Source: Nocardioides gilvus
GTDB taxonomy: Bacteria; Actinomycetota; Actinomycetes; Propionibacteriales; Nocardioidaceae
Length of the DNA: 64,000 nucleotides
Reading direction: 5' to 3'
Assembly (NCBI RefSeq): GCF_003194605.1
Contig: NZ_QHKY01000002.1
Coordinates: 186,001-250,000, forward strand
Positions 27,310 through 35,180 of this stretch are shown piece by piece; positions within the stretch are counted from its first letter, which is position 1, and every line of letters starts with the position of its first letter. The position numbers and the translations under genes are program-made. Under the pieces are notes generated by a model. It was given only the letters and a program-made list of their open reading frames with translations, ran no database searches and had not been told where the DNA came from.

Positions 27310-28281
27310 ATGTCGTCGTCGTTCCAGTGGAATCGTCTGACCACTGGGGCCAGGGACCGGGGCTCTGCGTGGCTGCACCTCGCGTGGCGCCTGATCGTGA
27401 ACACGGTGGGCGCGTGCCTGCGCCACCGGGTCACGGGTCTGGCTGCCGAGGCTGCGTTCTTCGCGATCCTCTCGGTGCCGCCGCTGATCTTCGCGTTCAC
27501 GGGCGCCATCGGCTTCATCTCCGAGCGCTACCCACCGGCAGCGGTCGCCGACCTGCAGGCAGCGATCATCGAGTTGGCGTCGCGGGCGCTGACCGACGAC
27601 GCGGTCCAGCGGGTCATCTCCCCGACGATCGAGGAGGTCCTGGGCCAGGGCCGCTTCGACGTCATGTCGCTGGGCTTCTTCCTGGCGCTCTGGTCGGGGT
27701 CGCGGGCGCTCAACGTCTTCGTGGACACCATCACGATCATGCACGGGCTCGGCGGGCACCGGGGGATCGTGCGCACCCGCGCCCTCTCCTTCTCGCTCTA
27801 CCTGATGGCGATGGTGCTCGGCTCGATCGCGCTGCCGCTGGTGGTGGCCGGGCCCGGGCTGATCGGGAGCTGGCTGCCGGACCGCTTCGAGATCGTGATG
27901 ACCTTCTACTGGCCCGTGCTGGTCGTGCTCTGCATCCTCTTCCTCGCCACGCTCTACCACGTGGCCGTCCCGGTGCGGACCTACTGGACCTTCAACCTGC
28001 CCGGGGCGGTCTTCTCGCTGGTCAGCTGGATCATCGGCTCGTTTGCCCTGCGCTGGGTGCTGACCGCCACCGCGTCGGAGTCGAGCTCGGTCTTCGGGCC
28101 TCTGGCGGCGCCGATCGCGGTCCTGCTGTGGCTCTACGTACTCTCCATCGCGGTGCTGATCGGGGCCGCGCTCAACGCGGCCTTCGACCAGGTCTTCCCG
28201 CAGCCGGCGACGACCGAAGGGCGCAACTCGCTGCGACAACGCTTCAGGGGGCGGATCGGCGTGGGAGACTCCAGATCGTGA
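27310..28281 (+). CDS. YihY/BrkB-family inner membrane protein
   Basis: 323 residues with six hydrophobic segments (from AAFFAILSVPPLIFAFTGAI to IAVLLWLYVLSIAVLIGAAL) and the signature GPLAAPIAVLLWLY. The family was once called ribonuclease BN; its transport or envelope function is not established. ATG 27310 is the start; longer frames lie in the opposing gene's promoter. The GTGA overlap couples it to the channel gene. Confidence 0.88.
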   Translation: MSSSFQWNRLTTGARDRGSAWLHLAWRLIVNTVGACLRHRVTGLAAEAAFFAILSVPPLIFAFTGAIGFISERYPPAAVADLQAAIIELASRALTDDAVQRVISPTIEEVLGQGRFDVMSLGFFLALWSGSRALNVFVDTITIMHGLGGHRGIVRTRALSFSLYLMAMVLGSIALPLVVAGPGLIGSWLPDRFEIVMTFYWPVLVVLCILFLATLYHVAVPVRTYWTFNLPGAVFSLVSWIIGSFALRWVLTATASESSSVFGPLAAPIAVLLWLYVLSIAVLIGAALNAAFDQVFPQPATTEGRNSLRQRFRGRIGVGDSRS

Positions 28282-29369
28282 ACGAACCGTCGCCCCTCTC
28301 TCGTGCCGGGAGCATGATCAAGCTCCCCGACCCGGTGCAGTCGCCGTGGGTGGCCCTGGGTCGCCGGATCCTGGCGGCGGCCTCAATCCTGCTCGGCACT
28401 GTGCTGCTGGTCTACCTCGACCGGGAGGGGTACCGCGACTCCCAGCACCCCGGCGAGACCATCGGCCTGCTCGAGGCGTTCTACTACACCACCGTCACGC
28501 TCAGCACGACCGGTTACGGCGACATCGTCCCGGCGACCGACCAGGCCCGCCTGGTGAACGCCCTAGTGATCACCCCCGCGCGCATCGCCTTCCTGGTGCT
28601 GCTGATCGGTACGACCCTTGAGGTGCTTGCCAGCCAGGGCCGCGAAATGTTCCGGGTCGCCCGGTGGAGGAAGAACATGCGAGACCACATCGTCATCATC
28701 GGCTACGGCACGAAGGGGCGCAGCGCTGCGCTGACCCTCGTCAAGAACGGGCACGCCCGTGAGTCGATCGTCGTCGTCGACCCCTCGTCCACCGCGCTGG
28801 TCGAGGCGCACGCCGACGGCTTCGCGGTGATCACCGGTGACGCGACCCGTCGTCAGATCCTGACCAGCGCCGATGTGGCCGAGGCCCGCCAGGTCATCGT
28901 CACCACCAACCAGGACGCCACCAACGTGCTGGCCACGCTGACCGTGCGCCAGCTCAACCCCGAGGTCCAGATCGTCGCCGCGGTGCGCGAGGAGGATAAC
29001 GTCCCCCTGATGAAGCAGTCGGGTGCCGACTCGGTGATCACCACCGCGGAGACCGTGGGTCGTCTGCTCGGGCTCTCCACGCTCTCTCCCGATCTGGGCG
29101 ACGTGATGGAGGACCTGTTGACCTCCGGCGCCGGGCTCGAGGTCGCCGAGCGTGACATCCTGCTCAGCGAGGTCGGCATGCAGCCGCAGCGGGTCTCCGA
29201 CCAGGTGATCGCGGTCGTGCGTGACGAGAAGACCCACCACTACTACGACCCGGTCGTGACCCAGCTGGCGCGCGGTGACCGGCTCATCGTCGTACGTCCT
29301 TCGCAGGAGCGGCCGTGGGCGCCGCGCCCGGGCACGCACGTCGACGAGGACTACGCGCAGGACGCCTGA
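28278..29369 (+). CDS. Two-helix potassium channel with TrkA-N (RCK) domain
   Basis: 363 residues. A membrane helix (about 32-50) precedes the pore loop with selectivity filter TTGYGD (TTVTLSTTGYGDIVPATD) and a second helix. The cytoplasmic RCK/TrkA-N domain begins HIVIIGYGTKGRSA, a Rossmann nucleotide-binding loop, and a TrkA-C-like end follows. It should be a ligand-gated K+ channel tetramer. GTG 28278 overlaps yihY; ATG 28314 is a possible alternative. It overlaps cobU at TGATG. Confidence 0.92.
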   Translation: MNEPSPLSRAGSMIKLPDPVQSPWVALGRRILAAASILLGTVLLVYLDREGYRDSQHPGETIGLLEAFYYTTVTLSTTGYGDIVPATDQARLVNALVITPARIAFLVLLIGTTLEVLASQGREMFRVARWRKNMRDHIVIIGYGTKGRSAALTLVKNGHARESIVVVDPSSTALVEAHADGFAVITGDATRRQILTSADVAEARQVIVTTNQDATNVLATLTVRQLNPEVQIVAAVREEDNVPLMKQSGADSVITTAETVGRLLGLSTLSPDLGDVMEDLLTSGAGLEVAERDILLSEVGMQPQRVSDQVIAVVRDEKTHHYYDPVVTQLARGDRLIVVRPSQERPWAPRPGTHVDEDYAQDA

Positions 29370-29947
29370 TGGTGTCCGTGGCGTCGAGCGGCGCGGAGCG
29401 CCCGCGTACGGTCCTGGTCACTGGGGGAGTGCGCTCCGGCAAGTCGACGCACGCCGAGCGGCTCCTGGCCGACGAGGCAGCGGTGGTCTACGTGGCGCCC
29501 GGCCCGAGCCCGGACGTCGAGCAGGACCCCGACTGGGCAGCCCGGATCGAGGCGCACCGCTCTCGCCGCCCGGCGCACTGGGAGACCGTCGAGGGTGACG
29601 ATCTGGCGGGGGCGCTGCAACGCGAGGGTCAGCGCGAGGGCGCGGCGGTGCTCGTCGACTGCCTCGGCACCTGGCTCACCAGCGTCATCGACGCCGCGGG
29701 CGCCTGGGAGGAGAGCTCGGAGGCCGTGCACGACCTCGTGCTCGATCGTCTCGCTGCGGTGACGGTCGCGATCCAGGGGCATCCGGGGCGGATCGTGCTG
29801 GTCACCAACGAGGTGGGGCTCGGAGTGGTGCCTGAGCACCGTTCGGGTCGGCTCTTCCGGGACCTGCTCGGCACCGTCAACCAGCGGGTGGCCGAGGTGT
29901 GCGACGAGGTGCACCTGGTGGTCGCCGGCCGGGTCCTCGTCCTCTGA
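29369..29947 (+). CDS. cobU: Adenosylcobinamide kinase/guanylyltransferase
   Basis: 192 residues with the P-loop TGGVRSGKSTHAERLL, VDCLGTWLT and VTNEVGLGVVPEHRSGRLFR, diagnostic for CobU. It phosphorylates adenosylcobinamide and adds GMP before attachment of the lower ligand. It is the last gene in the rightward yihY-channel-cobU unit and converges on cobS and cobT, which complete the nucleotide loop. Confidence 0.94.
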   Translation: MVSVASSGAERPRTVLVTGGVRSGKSTHAERLLADEAAVVYVAPGPSPDVEQDPDWAARIEAHRSRRPAHWETVEGDDLAGALQREGQREGAAVLVDCLGTWLTSVIDAAGAWEESSEAVHDLVLDRLAAVTVAIQGHPGRIVLVTNEVGLGVVPEHRSGRLFRDLLGTVNQRVAEVCDEVHLVVAGRVLVL

Positions 29948-29971
29948 CGCCTCGCGTGCCGGGGGTCCACC

Positions 29972-30727
29972 TCAGCTGAGCGTGATCAGCAGGACGGCCA
30001 GCGACAGTTCGATCGCTGCGCCGAAGACGTCACCCGTGACGCCACCGAAGCGGCGACGGGTGTGTGCCACCAGGGCCAGGACGACGGCCGCCATCAACCC
30101 CAGGCTGAGCGCGGCGCGCCACCACTGCAGGCCCAGCCACAGCGTCAGGGCGCTCAGCAATGCGCCGGCCACGAGCCAGGCGAGCACCACGACGGGGGTC
30201 GGGACGACCTCGGCCATCGGCTGCCCGAGCCCCTCCTTGCGAGCCGGGACCACGCCGCGGCGACACGTCAGGGTGAGGGCGAGGCGGGAGAGGCAGACCA
30301 GGACGCCGGCCAGCACCGCCCCTTCGACGGTGCCCAGGAGTGCTGCGAAGCCGGCCACCTGGAGACCGGCGACGACGAGGGTGGCCAGCACCCCGGCGGG
30401 GCCCGAGGTGCCGGACTTCATCACCTGCAGTGAGCGCTCGGGGTCGTACGACGCGGTGAGGCCGTCAGCGGTGTCGGAGAGGCCGTCCCAGTGGAAGACG
30501 CGCGTGCCGAGCGCGAGCACGCCGAGCGCGAGGAAGCCCATGACCAGCCACGACAGGCCGGTGGCCTGGCCGAGGAGCCCGACGGCCAGGACGGCTGCAC
30601 CCAGGGGCACCACGGCCAGGGGAGCAAGCAGGACGGTCCCGCGGGCCGTCGCGGGGGTGACCTCCGACGGGGGCGGCGTGGGGAGCGCGGTCAGCGTCCC
30701 GACGGCGAGGCGCCAGGAGTCACGCAC
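29972..30727 (-). CDS. cobS: Adenosylcobinamide-GDP ribazoletransferase
   Basis: 251 residues, integral membrane, with the CobS motifs HWDGLSDTADGLTASYDPER and MKSGTSGPAGVLA near the N-terminal third and GVTGDVFGAAIELS at the end. It joins GDP-cobinamide to alpha-ribazole, the last step of cobalamin assembly. It overlaps the end of cobT by eight bases and is translated after it. Confidence 0.94.
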   Translation of the reverse strand: MRDSWRLAVGTLTALPTPPPSEVTPATARGTVLLAPLAVVPLGAAVLAVGLLGQATGLSWLVMGFLALGVLALGTRVFHWDGLSDTADGLTASYDPERSLQVMKSGTSGPAGVLATLVVAGLQVAGFAALLGTVEGAVLAGVLVCLSRLALTLTCRRGVVPARKEGLGQPMAEVVPTPVVVLAWLVAGALLSALTLWLGLQWWRAALSLGLMAAVVLALVAHTRRRFGGVTGDVFGAAIELSLAVLLITLS

Positions 30728-31754
30728 CGTCGCCCATCACCTCGGAGAGCAGGGCCACGTCACGCAGGATCGCGATCGCGCTGCGGAGCACGGGGACGGC
30801 GGCGACGGCGCCGCTGCCCTCACCGAGGCGCATCTCGAGGTCGACCAGCGGGCGCAGGCCCATCTTCTCCAGGGCCATGGACTGGCCCGGCTCGGTGGAG
30901 CGGTGGCCCGAGGCGAACCAGGCCACCGCACCGGGGGCAATCTGCTCGGCGGTGAGAGCGCAGGCCACCGACATCAGGCCGTCGAGCAAGACCGGCACAC
31001 CGGCCTCGGCGGCGGCGACGAGGAAACCGGTGGTGGCGGCGAGGTCGGCGCTGCTCAGTGCCTTGAGGGTCTCGTACGGGTCTGCGGTGCGGTCACCGAC
31101 GCGGTCCAGTGCCGTCTGGACGACCGTGACCTTGTGCCCCCAGGCGATGTCGTCGATGCCGGTGCCGCGACCGGTCACCTCAGCGGCGGGCACGCCGAGG
31201 ACAGCAGCGATCATCGCTGCGGCGGGCGTGGTGTTGCCGATCCCCATGTCGCCGGTCATCAGGAGCTGCGCGCCGGCGGCGATCTCCTCCGCGGCGACGG
31301 CGCGGCCGACGGCGTACGCGGCCGTGAACTCGTCGTCGCTGAGCGCGTCCTCGAGGTGGATGGCGCCGCTGGAGCGGCGGACCTTGTGGGCGGTGACCTC
31401 GGCGGGCACGCCGACCAGGTCGTCGTTGACGCCCAGGTCGAGGACGCGTACGGAGACGTCGTGGGCGCAGGCCAAGGCGTTGACCCCGCCCTTGCCGGCC
31501 AGGAACGTACGCAGCATCGCGCCGGTGATCTCGGAGGGGAACGCGGAGACGCCGTGCGCGGCGACACCGTGGTCGCCGGCGAAGATCACGAGGCGGGCGT
31601 TGGTGAGCTCCGGCGGGGGGACCTGACCCTGGGTGGCGGCCCACCAGACGGCCGTCTCACCGAGGCGCCCCAGGGCGCCGGGGGGAGTGGCCAGCCCGGC
31701 CAGCCGGTCGGCGGCGAGTTGGCGGACGGTGTCGTCAGGCGCAGTCAGGGTCAC
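30720..31754 (-). CDS. cobT: Nicotinate-nucleotide--dimethylbenzimidazole phosphoribosyltransferase
   Basis: 344 residues with FAGDHGVAAHGVSAFP, TGDMGIGNTTPAAAM, and STEPGQSMALEKMGL at the C-terminal active site. It activates the lower-ligand base by transferring phosphoribose from nicotinate mononucleotide. The corrin ring pathway is not in the window, so these three genes fit salvage or final assembly. No cobalamin riboswitch was seen upstream. Confidence 0.94.
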   Translation of the reverse strand: MTLTAPDDTVRQLAADRLAGLATPPGALGRLGETAVWWAATQGQVPPPELTNARLVIFAGDHGVAAHGVSAFPSEITGAMLRTFLAGKGGVNALACAHDVSVRVLDLGVNDDLVGVPAEVTAHKVRRSSGAIHLEDALSDDEFTAAYAVGRAVAAEEIAAGAQLLMTGDMGIGNTTPAAAMIAAVLGVPAAEVTGRGTGIDDIAWGHKVTVVQTALDRVGDRTADPYETLKALSSADLAATTGFLVAAAEAGVPVLLDGLMSVACALTAEQIAPGAVAWFASGHRSTEPGQSMALEKMGLRPLVDLEMRLGEGSGAVAAVPVLRSAIAILRDVALLSEVMGDGA

Positions 31755-31816
31755 CGGCTCATCCTAGGACTCGTGGTCCGACTCGGGACGATGCGCCCGT
31801 GGGAGCGGACGCAGAA

Positions 31817-31850
31817 GACCCCCGACCGGCGCTGTCGCGGGTCAGGGGTC
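31817..31850 (-). terminator. Hairpin after the Gly-Val tRNA unit
   Basis: GACCCCCGACC pairs with GGTCAGGGGTC (one mismatch, 12-base loop), directly downstream of the last leftward tRNA-Val. Confidence 0.6.
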
Positions 31851-31860
31851 CTCGTGGTGG

Positions 31861-31932
31861 TGGGCGATACTGGGTTTGAACCAGTGACCTCTTCCGTGTC
31901 AGGGAAGCGCGCTACCGCTGCGCCAATCGCCC
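31861..31932 (-). tRNA. tRNA-Val (GAC), second copy in transcription order
   Basis: A 72-base cloverleaf: acceptor GGGCGAT pairs with ATCGCCC, D arm GGCGCAGCGGTAGCGC, anticodon loop CTGACAC (anticodon GAC) and T loop TTCAAAC. CCA follows in the DNA. It is identical in sequence to the copy at 32193-32264. Confidence 0.95.
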
Positions 31933-31984
31933 ATGTTCAGTTGTGTTGCGCGAAGCCCTGGTGCGGGTGGTGCTGGCTTCGTGG

Positions 31985-32057
<73 letters not shown>

Positions 32058-32151
32058 ATGTGCATGTCCCGTCGGGTCGGACCCGTCGGTTGCTGCGGGA
32101 GAAACCTTAACTCATGTGGGCAGCGACCTCGCCATCCGGGTCGCAAATGCA

Positions 32152-32182
32152 GAGCACCCCGGCCGCTGGGGTCGGGGTGCTC
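32152..32182 (-). terminator. Hairpin between the two tRNA units
   Basis: GAGCACCCCG and CGGGGTGCTC form a perfect 10-bp stem, extended inside by partial pairing. It lies ten bases after the first tRNA-Val, so the Gly-Cys-Val and Gly-Val sets may be separate transcripts. Confidence 0.78.
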
Positions 32183-32192
32183 GTCGTACTGG

Positions 32193-32264
32193 TGGGCGAT
32201 ACTGGGTTTGAACCAGTGACCTCTTCCGTGTCAGGGAAGCGCGCTACCGCTGCGCCAATCGCCC
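32193..32264 (-). tRNA. tRNA-Val (GAC), first copy
   Basis: A 72-base cloverleaf with anticodon loop CTGACAC, identical to the copy at 31861-31932. It is third in the Gly-Cys-Val order frequent in actinobacteria. Confidence 0.95.
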
Positions 32265-32283
32265 ATGTTGAGTTGTTTCTTCG

Positions 32284-32354
32284 AGGTGGGTACGGGATTT
32301 GAACCCGTGTACACGGATTTGCAGTCCGTTGCCTCGCCTCTCGGCCAACCCACC
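32284..32354 (-). tRNA. tRNA-Cys (GCA)
   Basis: A 71-base cloverleaf: acceptor GGTGGGT with ACCCACC, anticodon stem CGGA with TCCG around loop CTGCAAA (anticodon GCA), and T loop TTCAAAT. Single copy here, between Gly and Val. Confidence 0.95.
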
Positions 32355-32394
32355 ATGGAAATCCCTCCACAGAGGAACGATGGAGAAGACCCAG

Positions 32395-32467
<73 letters not shown>

Positions 32468-32514
32468 ATGCAACTTCCCGGACGTTTTGAGGCGCCCGGT
32501 TGGTGCGATACGAA

Positions 32515-32542
32515 ACATTAGCCGATGCCTCGAATCGCGCAA
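32515..32542 (-). promoter_or_regulatory. Promoter of the tRNA cluster
   Basis: On the minus strand TTGCGC (-35, 32542-32537) and TAATGT (-10, 32520-32515) are 16 bases apart, about 48 bases before the first tRNA-Gly. The same TAATGT box precedes tRNA-Val(CAC) at 34520. Confidence 0.65.
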
Positions 32543-32629
32543 AACCGGGGCGCCTCCGGAGTGTTGCCTCGACTCGTCGCCGCTGGGCGCGGTGCCGCTG
32601 ACCTGCGGTTATTGCCTACAGTGACGCCC

Positions 32630-33340
32630 ATGCACCCAGCCTACGGCCTCTTCGAGACGCTCAAGGTCCTCGACGGCGTCCCCTTCGCGCTGACCCGCCA
32701 CCTGAGGCGTCTGGAGAGCTCCGCACAGGCCTTGGGGATCGAGGGCTACGACGAGACCCAGGTGCGTGACGCGGTGAGCCGGGCGCTCGCGAGTGCGGGT
32801 CCGGAGGCGATGCGGATGCGCGTGCTGTGGGGGAGTGGCGGTGTCGAGGTGGAGCTCACCGCGCTGCCGCCCGTGGCGGCGTCCACGGCCGTACGGACGA
32901 GTCGGTGGCGCCGCAACGAGCAGAGCGCCGTACGAGGTCACAAGACCACTGCGTACGCGGAGAACCTGCTGGCCCTCGCGGAGGCGACGCGCCAAGGCTG
33001 TACGGAGTCGTTGCTGGCGGACACCCGCGGGATGCTCAGCGAGGGGACCGGCGCGAACGTCTTCTACGTCATGGATGGAGAGTTGCGTACGCCGTCACTC
33101 GCGACCGGTTGCCTGCCCGGCGTGACCCGCGCCCTGGTGTTGGAGTGGTGCGGGGCCGTCGAGGTCGACGAGCCGATCACGGTGTTGGAGCGCGCGAACG
33201 AGGTGTTCCTGACCTCCAGCACGCGGGACGTGCAAGCAGTGCGCCAGGTCGACGGGCGCCAGTTGACTGCGCCGGGGCCGCTCACCCGCGAGGTGCAGGA
33301 GACGTGGCGCGAGCGCGTACGGACGACACCTGATCCCTGA
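32630..33340 (+). CDS. Aminodeoxychorismate lyase-like class IV aminotransferase
   Basis: 236 residues of PLP fold type IV. It has GLFETLKVLDGVPFALTRHL at the N-terminus, the PLP lysine in RGHKTTAYAENLLAL, ESLLADTRGMLSEGTGANVF, and TGCLPGVTRALVLEW. PabC-type lyases make p-aminobenzoate for folate; short branched-chain or D-amino acid aminotransferases share the fold. No pabA/pabB neighbour is present, so the substrate is unproven. ATG 32630 is chosen because TACAGT lies just upstream as a plausible -10 and longer frames enter tRNA promoter DNA. Confidence 0.8.
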   Translation: MHPAYGLFETLKVLDGVPFALTRHLRRLESSAQALGIEGYDETQVRDAVSRALASAGPEAMRMRVLWGSGGVEVELTALPPVAASTAVRTSRWRRNEQSAVRGHKTTAYAENLLALAEATRQGCTESLLADTRGMLSEGTGANVFYVMDGELRTPSLATGCLPGVTRALVLEWCGAVEVDEPITVLERANEVFLTSSTRDVQAVRQVDGRQLTAPGPLTREVQETWRERVRTTPDP

Positions 33341-33362
33341 GGTCGAGCCTGCAGGGAGGAGA

Positions 33363-33446
33363 TGTCAGCCGACGAGGAGCTGCTCGACTCTGTCAGCCGA
33401 CGAGCAGTTGCTCGACTCTGTCAGCCGACGAGCAGTTGCTCGATCA
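33363..33446. repeat. 28-bp tandem repeat (x3) at the 3' end of the SsgA-like gene
   Basis: Three consecutive 28-bp units starting TGTCAGCCGACGAG lie at 33363, 33391 and 33419. The last two contain the palindrome CGAGCAGTTGCTCG. The third unit is the end and stop of the SsgA-like gene, so the others are duplicates of its C-terminal codons placed downstream. 28 is not a multiple of three. Confidence 0.9.
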
Positions 33447-33855
33447 TGGCGTCGAGGCTGAGGTGCTGCGACTCCTCGCCTTCGGGGACGAGCGCCAGCG
33501 AGCGCTGTACGAAGGTGAAGAGCTCGTTGGTGGGGGCCTCGGTGACGAGGTGGCCGTCGGGCGAACTGAGCTCGATGATCACGACGGCGTGGCCGCGGTC
33601 GTTGATGCTCGGGCAGACGTGGACGTCGCCCTCGCCGATCGGGGCGGTCAGGCCGCGGAGCAACAGGTCGCGGCTGAACGTCCACGGGAGGTCACCCTCG
33701 GGGGTGAGGAACGTGATCGTCACCGCGAACGGGTCATCCTGGGCATACGAGAAGACGGTGTCGAGGTCGTGCGCGCGCCCGGACGTGTCGATGCACTGAA
33801 TGGTGATGTCGTGCGTAACCGTACCGGCGACACGACGGTCGTTGCGACTTGCCAT
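33421..33855 (-). CDS. SsgA-family sporulation/cell division regulator-like protein
   Basis: 144 residues matching SsgA-like proteins: DDPFAVTITFLTPEGDLPWT, FSRDLLLRGLTAPIGEGDVH, then VIIELSSPDGHLVTEAP and LFTFVQRSLALVPEGEESQH. In Streptomyces SsgB positions FtsZ at sporulation septa. This organism need not sporulate; single SsgB-like genes occur widely in actinobacteria. The N-terminal 15 residues are extra. Its final codons are tandemly repeated downstream. Confidence 0.85.
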   Translation of the reverse strand: MASRNDRRVAGTVTHDITIQCIDTSGRAHDLDTVFSYAQDDPFAVTITFLTPEGDLPWTFSRDLLLRGLTAPIGEGDVHVCPSINDRGHAVVIIELSSPDGHLVTEAPTNELFTFVQRSLALVPEGEESQHLSLDAMIEQLLVG

Positions 33856-33974
33856 GATGACCCTCCAACTGGTCTCTGTTGGTCAAGAGACGCTGTGCAC
33901 AATCTGCCATGACGCGGCTTTTCATCCTTCATTTTGGGGAAAGTCGTCTTGGTCACTTTCGGTAGGCTCAGATC

Positions 33975-34475
33975 GTGACCGAACCGGACCTCGCGGAGCG
34001 CCGTGCAGCCGTCGATGACGAGGCTGCCGCGGAGTACTTCGGGCCCAAGTTCTTGGCGCGGCTGCACACGCGGATGCACCGCAACCCGGTCACTGGGTTC
34101 ATCACGAAGATCGTCGTCACCATCGCCGGCGTGCTGATGATGACCGCCGGCCTGATCATGATGGTCACCCCCGGGCCGGGGATCGTCGGTTTGATCCTGG
34201 GTCTCGCGATCCTCTCAACCGAGTGGCGCTGGGCCGACCGGTGGCTGGACGCGGCGCGCGCTGCTGCGCACAACGCCGCGGAGAAGGCCAGGGAGATGGA
34301 CCCCGCCGTACGCCGTCGCCGCCTCGCCGCCGTCGTGCTCCTGGCCGTCGCCGCGGTTCTGTTGGTCTCGGGGTTGTTGCGGCTCTTCGGGTGGCCGGAG
34401 GTCGCGATCGACGGCTGGGACTGGGTGCAGGGCCTGAACGGTGCGGTGCCTGACCTGCCAGGGATGGACGGTTGA
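33975..34475 (+). CDS. PGPGW-domain membrane protein (TIGR02611 type)
   Basis: 166 residues. Two close membrane helices (about 46-75) contain the motif TPGPGIVGLILGLAILSTEW, characteristic of the PGPGW family. A third helix (about 117-135) follows a charged stretch. An N-terminal acidic cytoplasmic segment precedes. Function unknown. It is divergent from the SsgA-like gene. GTG 33975 is the start. Confidence 0.83.
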   Translation: MTEPDLAERRAAVDDEAAAEYFGPKFLARLHTRMHRNPVTGFITKIVVTIAGVLMMTAGLIMMVTPGPGIVGLILGLAILSTEWRWADRWLDAARAAAHNAAEKAREMDPAVRRRRLAAVVLLAVAAVLLVSGLLRLFGWPEVAIDGWDWVQGLNGAVPDLPGMDG

Positions 34476-34519
34476 GGCGGGCTCGGGGGCCGGATGTGGT
34501 TGGGGCCACGACCATGCGC

Positions 34520-34525
34520 TAATGT
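34520..34525 (+). promoter_or_regulatory. -10 box of tRNA-Val(CAC)
   Basis: TAATGT lies 17 bases before the tRNA, identical to the -10 of the leftward tRNA cluster. The -35 is poorly defined. Confidence 0.55.
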
Positions 34526-34542
34526 TTCGCGACGTACCACGC

Positions 34543-34614
34543 GGGCGATTGGCGCAGTGGTAGCGCGCTTCGTTCACACCGAAGAGGTCACTGGTTCGAA
34601 CCCAGTATCGCCCA
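34543..34614 (+). tRNA. tRNA-Val (CAC)
   Basis: A 72-base cloverleaf: acceptor GGGCGAT with ATCGCCC, anticodon stem CTTCG/CGAAG around loop TTCACAC (anticodon CAC), T loop TTCGAAC. It closes the core region; the conjugative-element genes start just beyond it, making it the likely integration target. Confidence 0.95.
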
Positions 34615-34622
34615 CCGCATGC

Positions 34623-34666
34623 AAAACCGCCTCTGACCTGCGGAAACGTGGTTCAGAGGCGGTTTT
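34623..34666 (+). terminator. Intrinsic terminator after tRNA-Val
   Basis: AAAACCGCCTCTGA and TCAGAGGCGGTTTT form a perfect 14-bp stem with a 16-base loop, ending in a T run. Confidence 0.9.
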
Positions 34667-34706
34667 CATTTCGGGCTCCGTGGTCTCTACGTGGTCTTAG
34701 GAACAG

Positions 34707-34946
34707 TCACCAGTGGGCCGCGGGCATGCGCTGGAACGCCGCTTCGAGGTCCTCCAGCCGGATCCGAATGTTGCGTCGGCCACACTGATAGGCGGGGATC
34801 GTGCCGTCGCTGATCCGCCGCCTGATCGTCTTGGCCGAGACCGACATGACCGCTGCGGCCTCGTCAACGCTGACGTAGATGGGCAGAGGTTGGCTGCGGT
34901 GAGCCTGCTTTGCGGAGATGCGTGGCCTGGGTGTCTGAGTCGTCAT
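34707..34946 (-). CDS. Excisionase-like helix-turn-helix protein
   Basis: 79 residues with a MerR/excisionase-type HTH: LPIYVSVDEAAAVMSVSAKT then IRRRISDGTIPAYQCGRRN and IRIRLEDLEAAFQRM. Such proteins bend DNA for excision and regulate element genes. ATG 34946 has AAGGAG upstream; a longer frame to 34991 lacks it. It is next to the tRNA, the usual place for xis, but no integrase adjoins it. Confidence 0.8.
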   Translation of the reverse strand: MTTQTPRPRISAKQAHRSQPLPIYVSVDEAAAVMSVSAKTIRRRISDGTIPAYQCGRRNIRIRLEDLEAAFQRMPAAHW

Positions 34947-35019
34947 GTGGGGCTCCTTGGGTGCGTGCGTCCGCAGAGAAGGTGGGCGCACCCGACCACT
35001 CCCTGGTGGGTGATCCGGA

Positions 35020-35172
35020 TCAGCGCTCGCGGGGTATCGGCACGACGTGGATGTCGTGGATGAGGTCGACCCGCGTATGTGACGGCTCCGAGGAGTCTGA
35101 GCGGCCGACGAGGTGCGCGAGGAGCCGCTCGATGCGGCTGTGCGGCGTATGACGCTGGCGGGTGGTGTTCAT
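35020..35172 (-). CDS. Possible small protein, unknown function
   Basis: 50 codons, MNTTRQRHTPHSRIERLLAH through SHTRVDLIHDIHVVPIPRER, starting eight bases after the DUF4192 stop with a weak ribosome site. It is placed and oriented like the rest of the operon, but no homologue is recognised, so it may be spurious. Confidence 0.4.
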   Translation of the reverse strand: MNTTRQRHTPHSRIERLLAHLVGRSDSSEPSHTRVDLIHDIHVVPIPRER

Positions 35173-35180
35173 GTTGGTGC

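Noticed and set aside
33363..33446. CRISPR-like array
   Set aside because: The units are directly adjacent tandem repeats with no spacers and only three copies.
34595..34614. Search for a second attachment-site copy of the tRNA-Val 3' end
   Set aside because: No repeat of this length was recognised in the rest of the window; a short CGAACCCA match near 52611 is too short.
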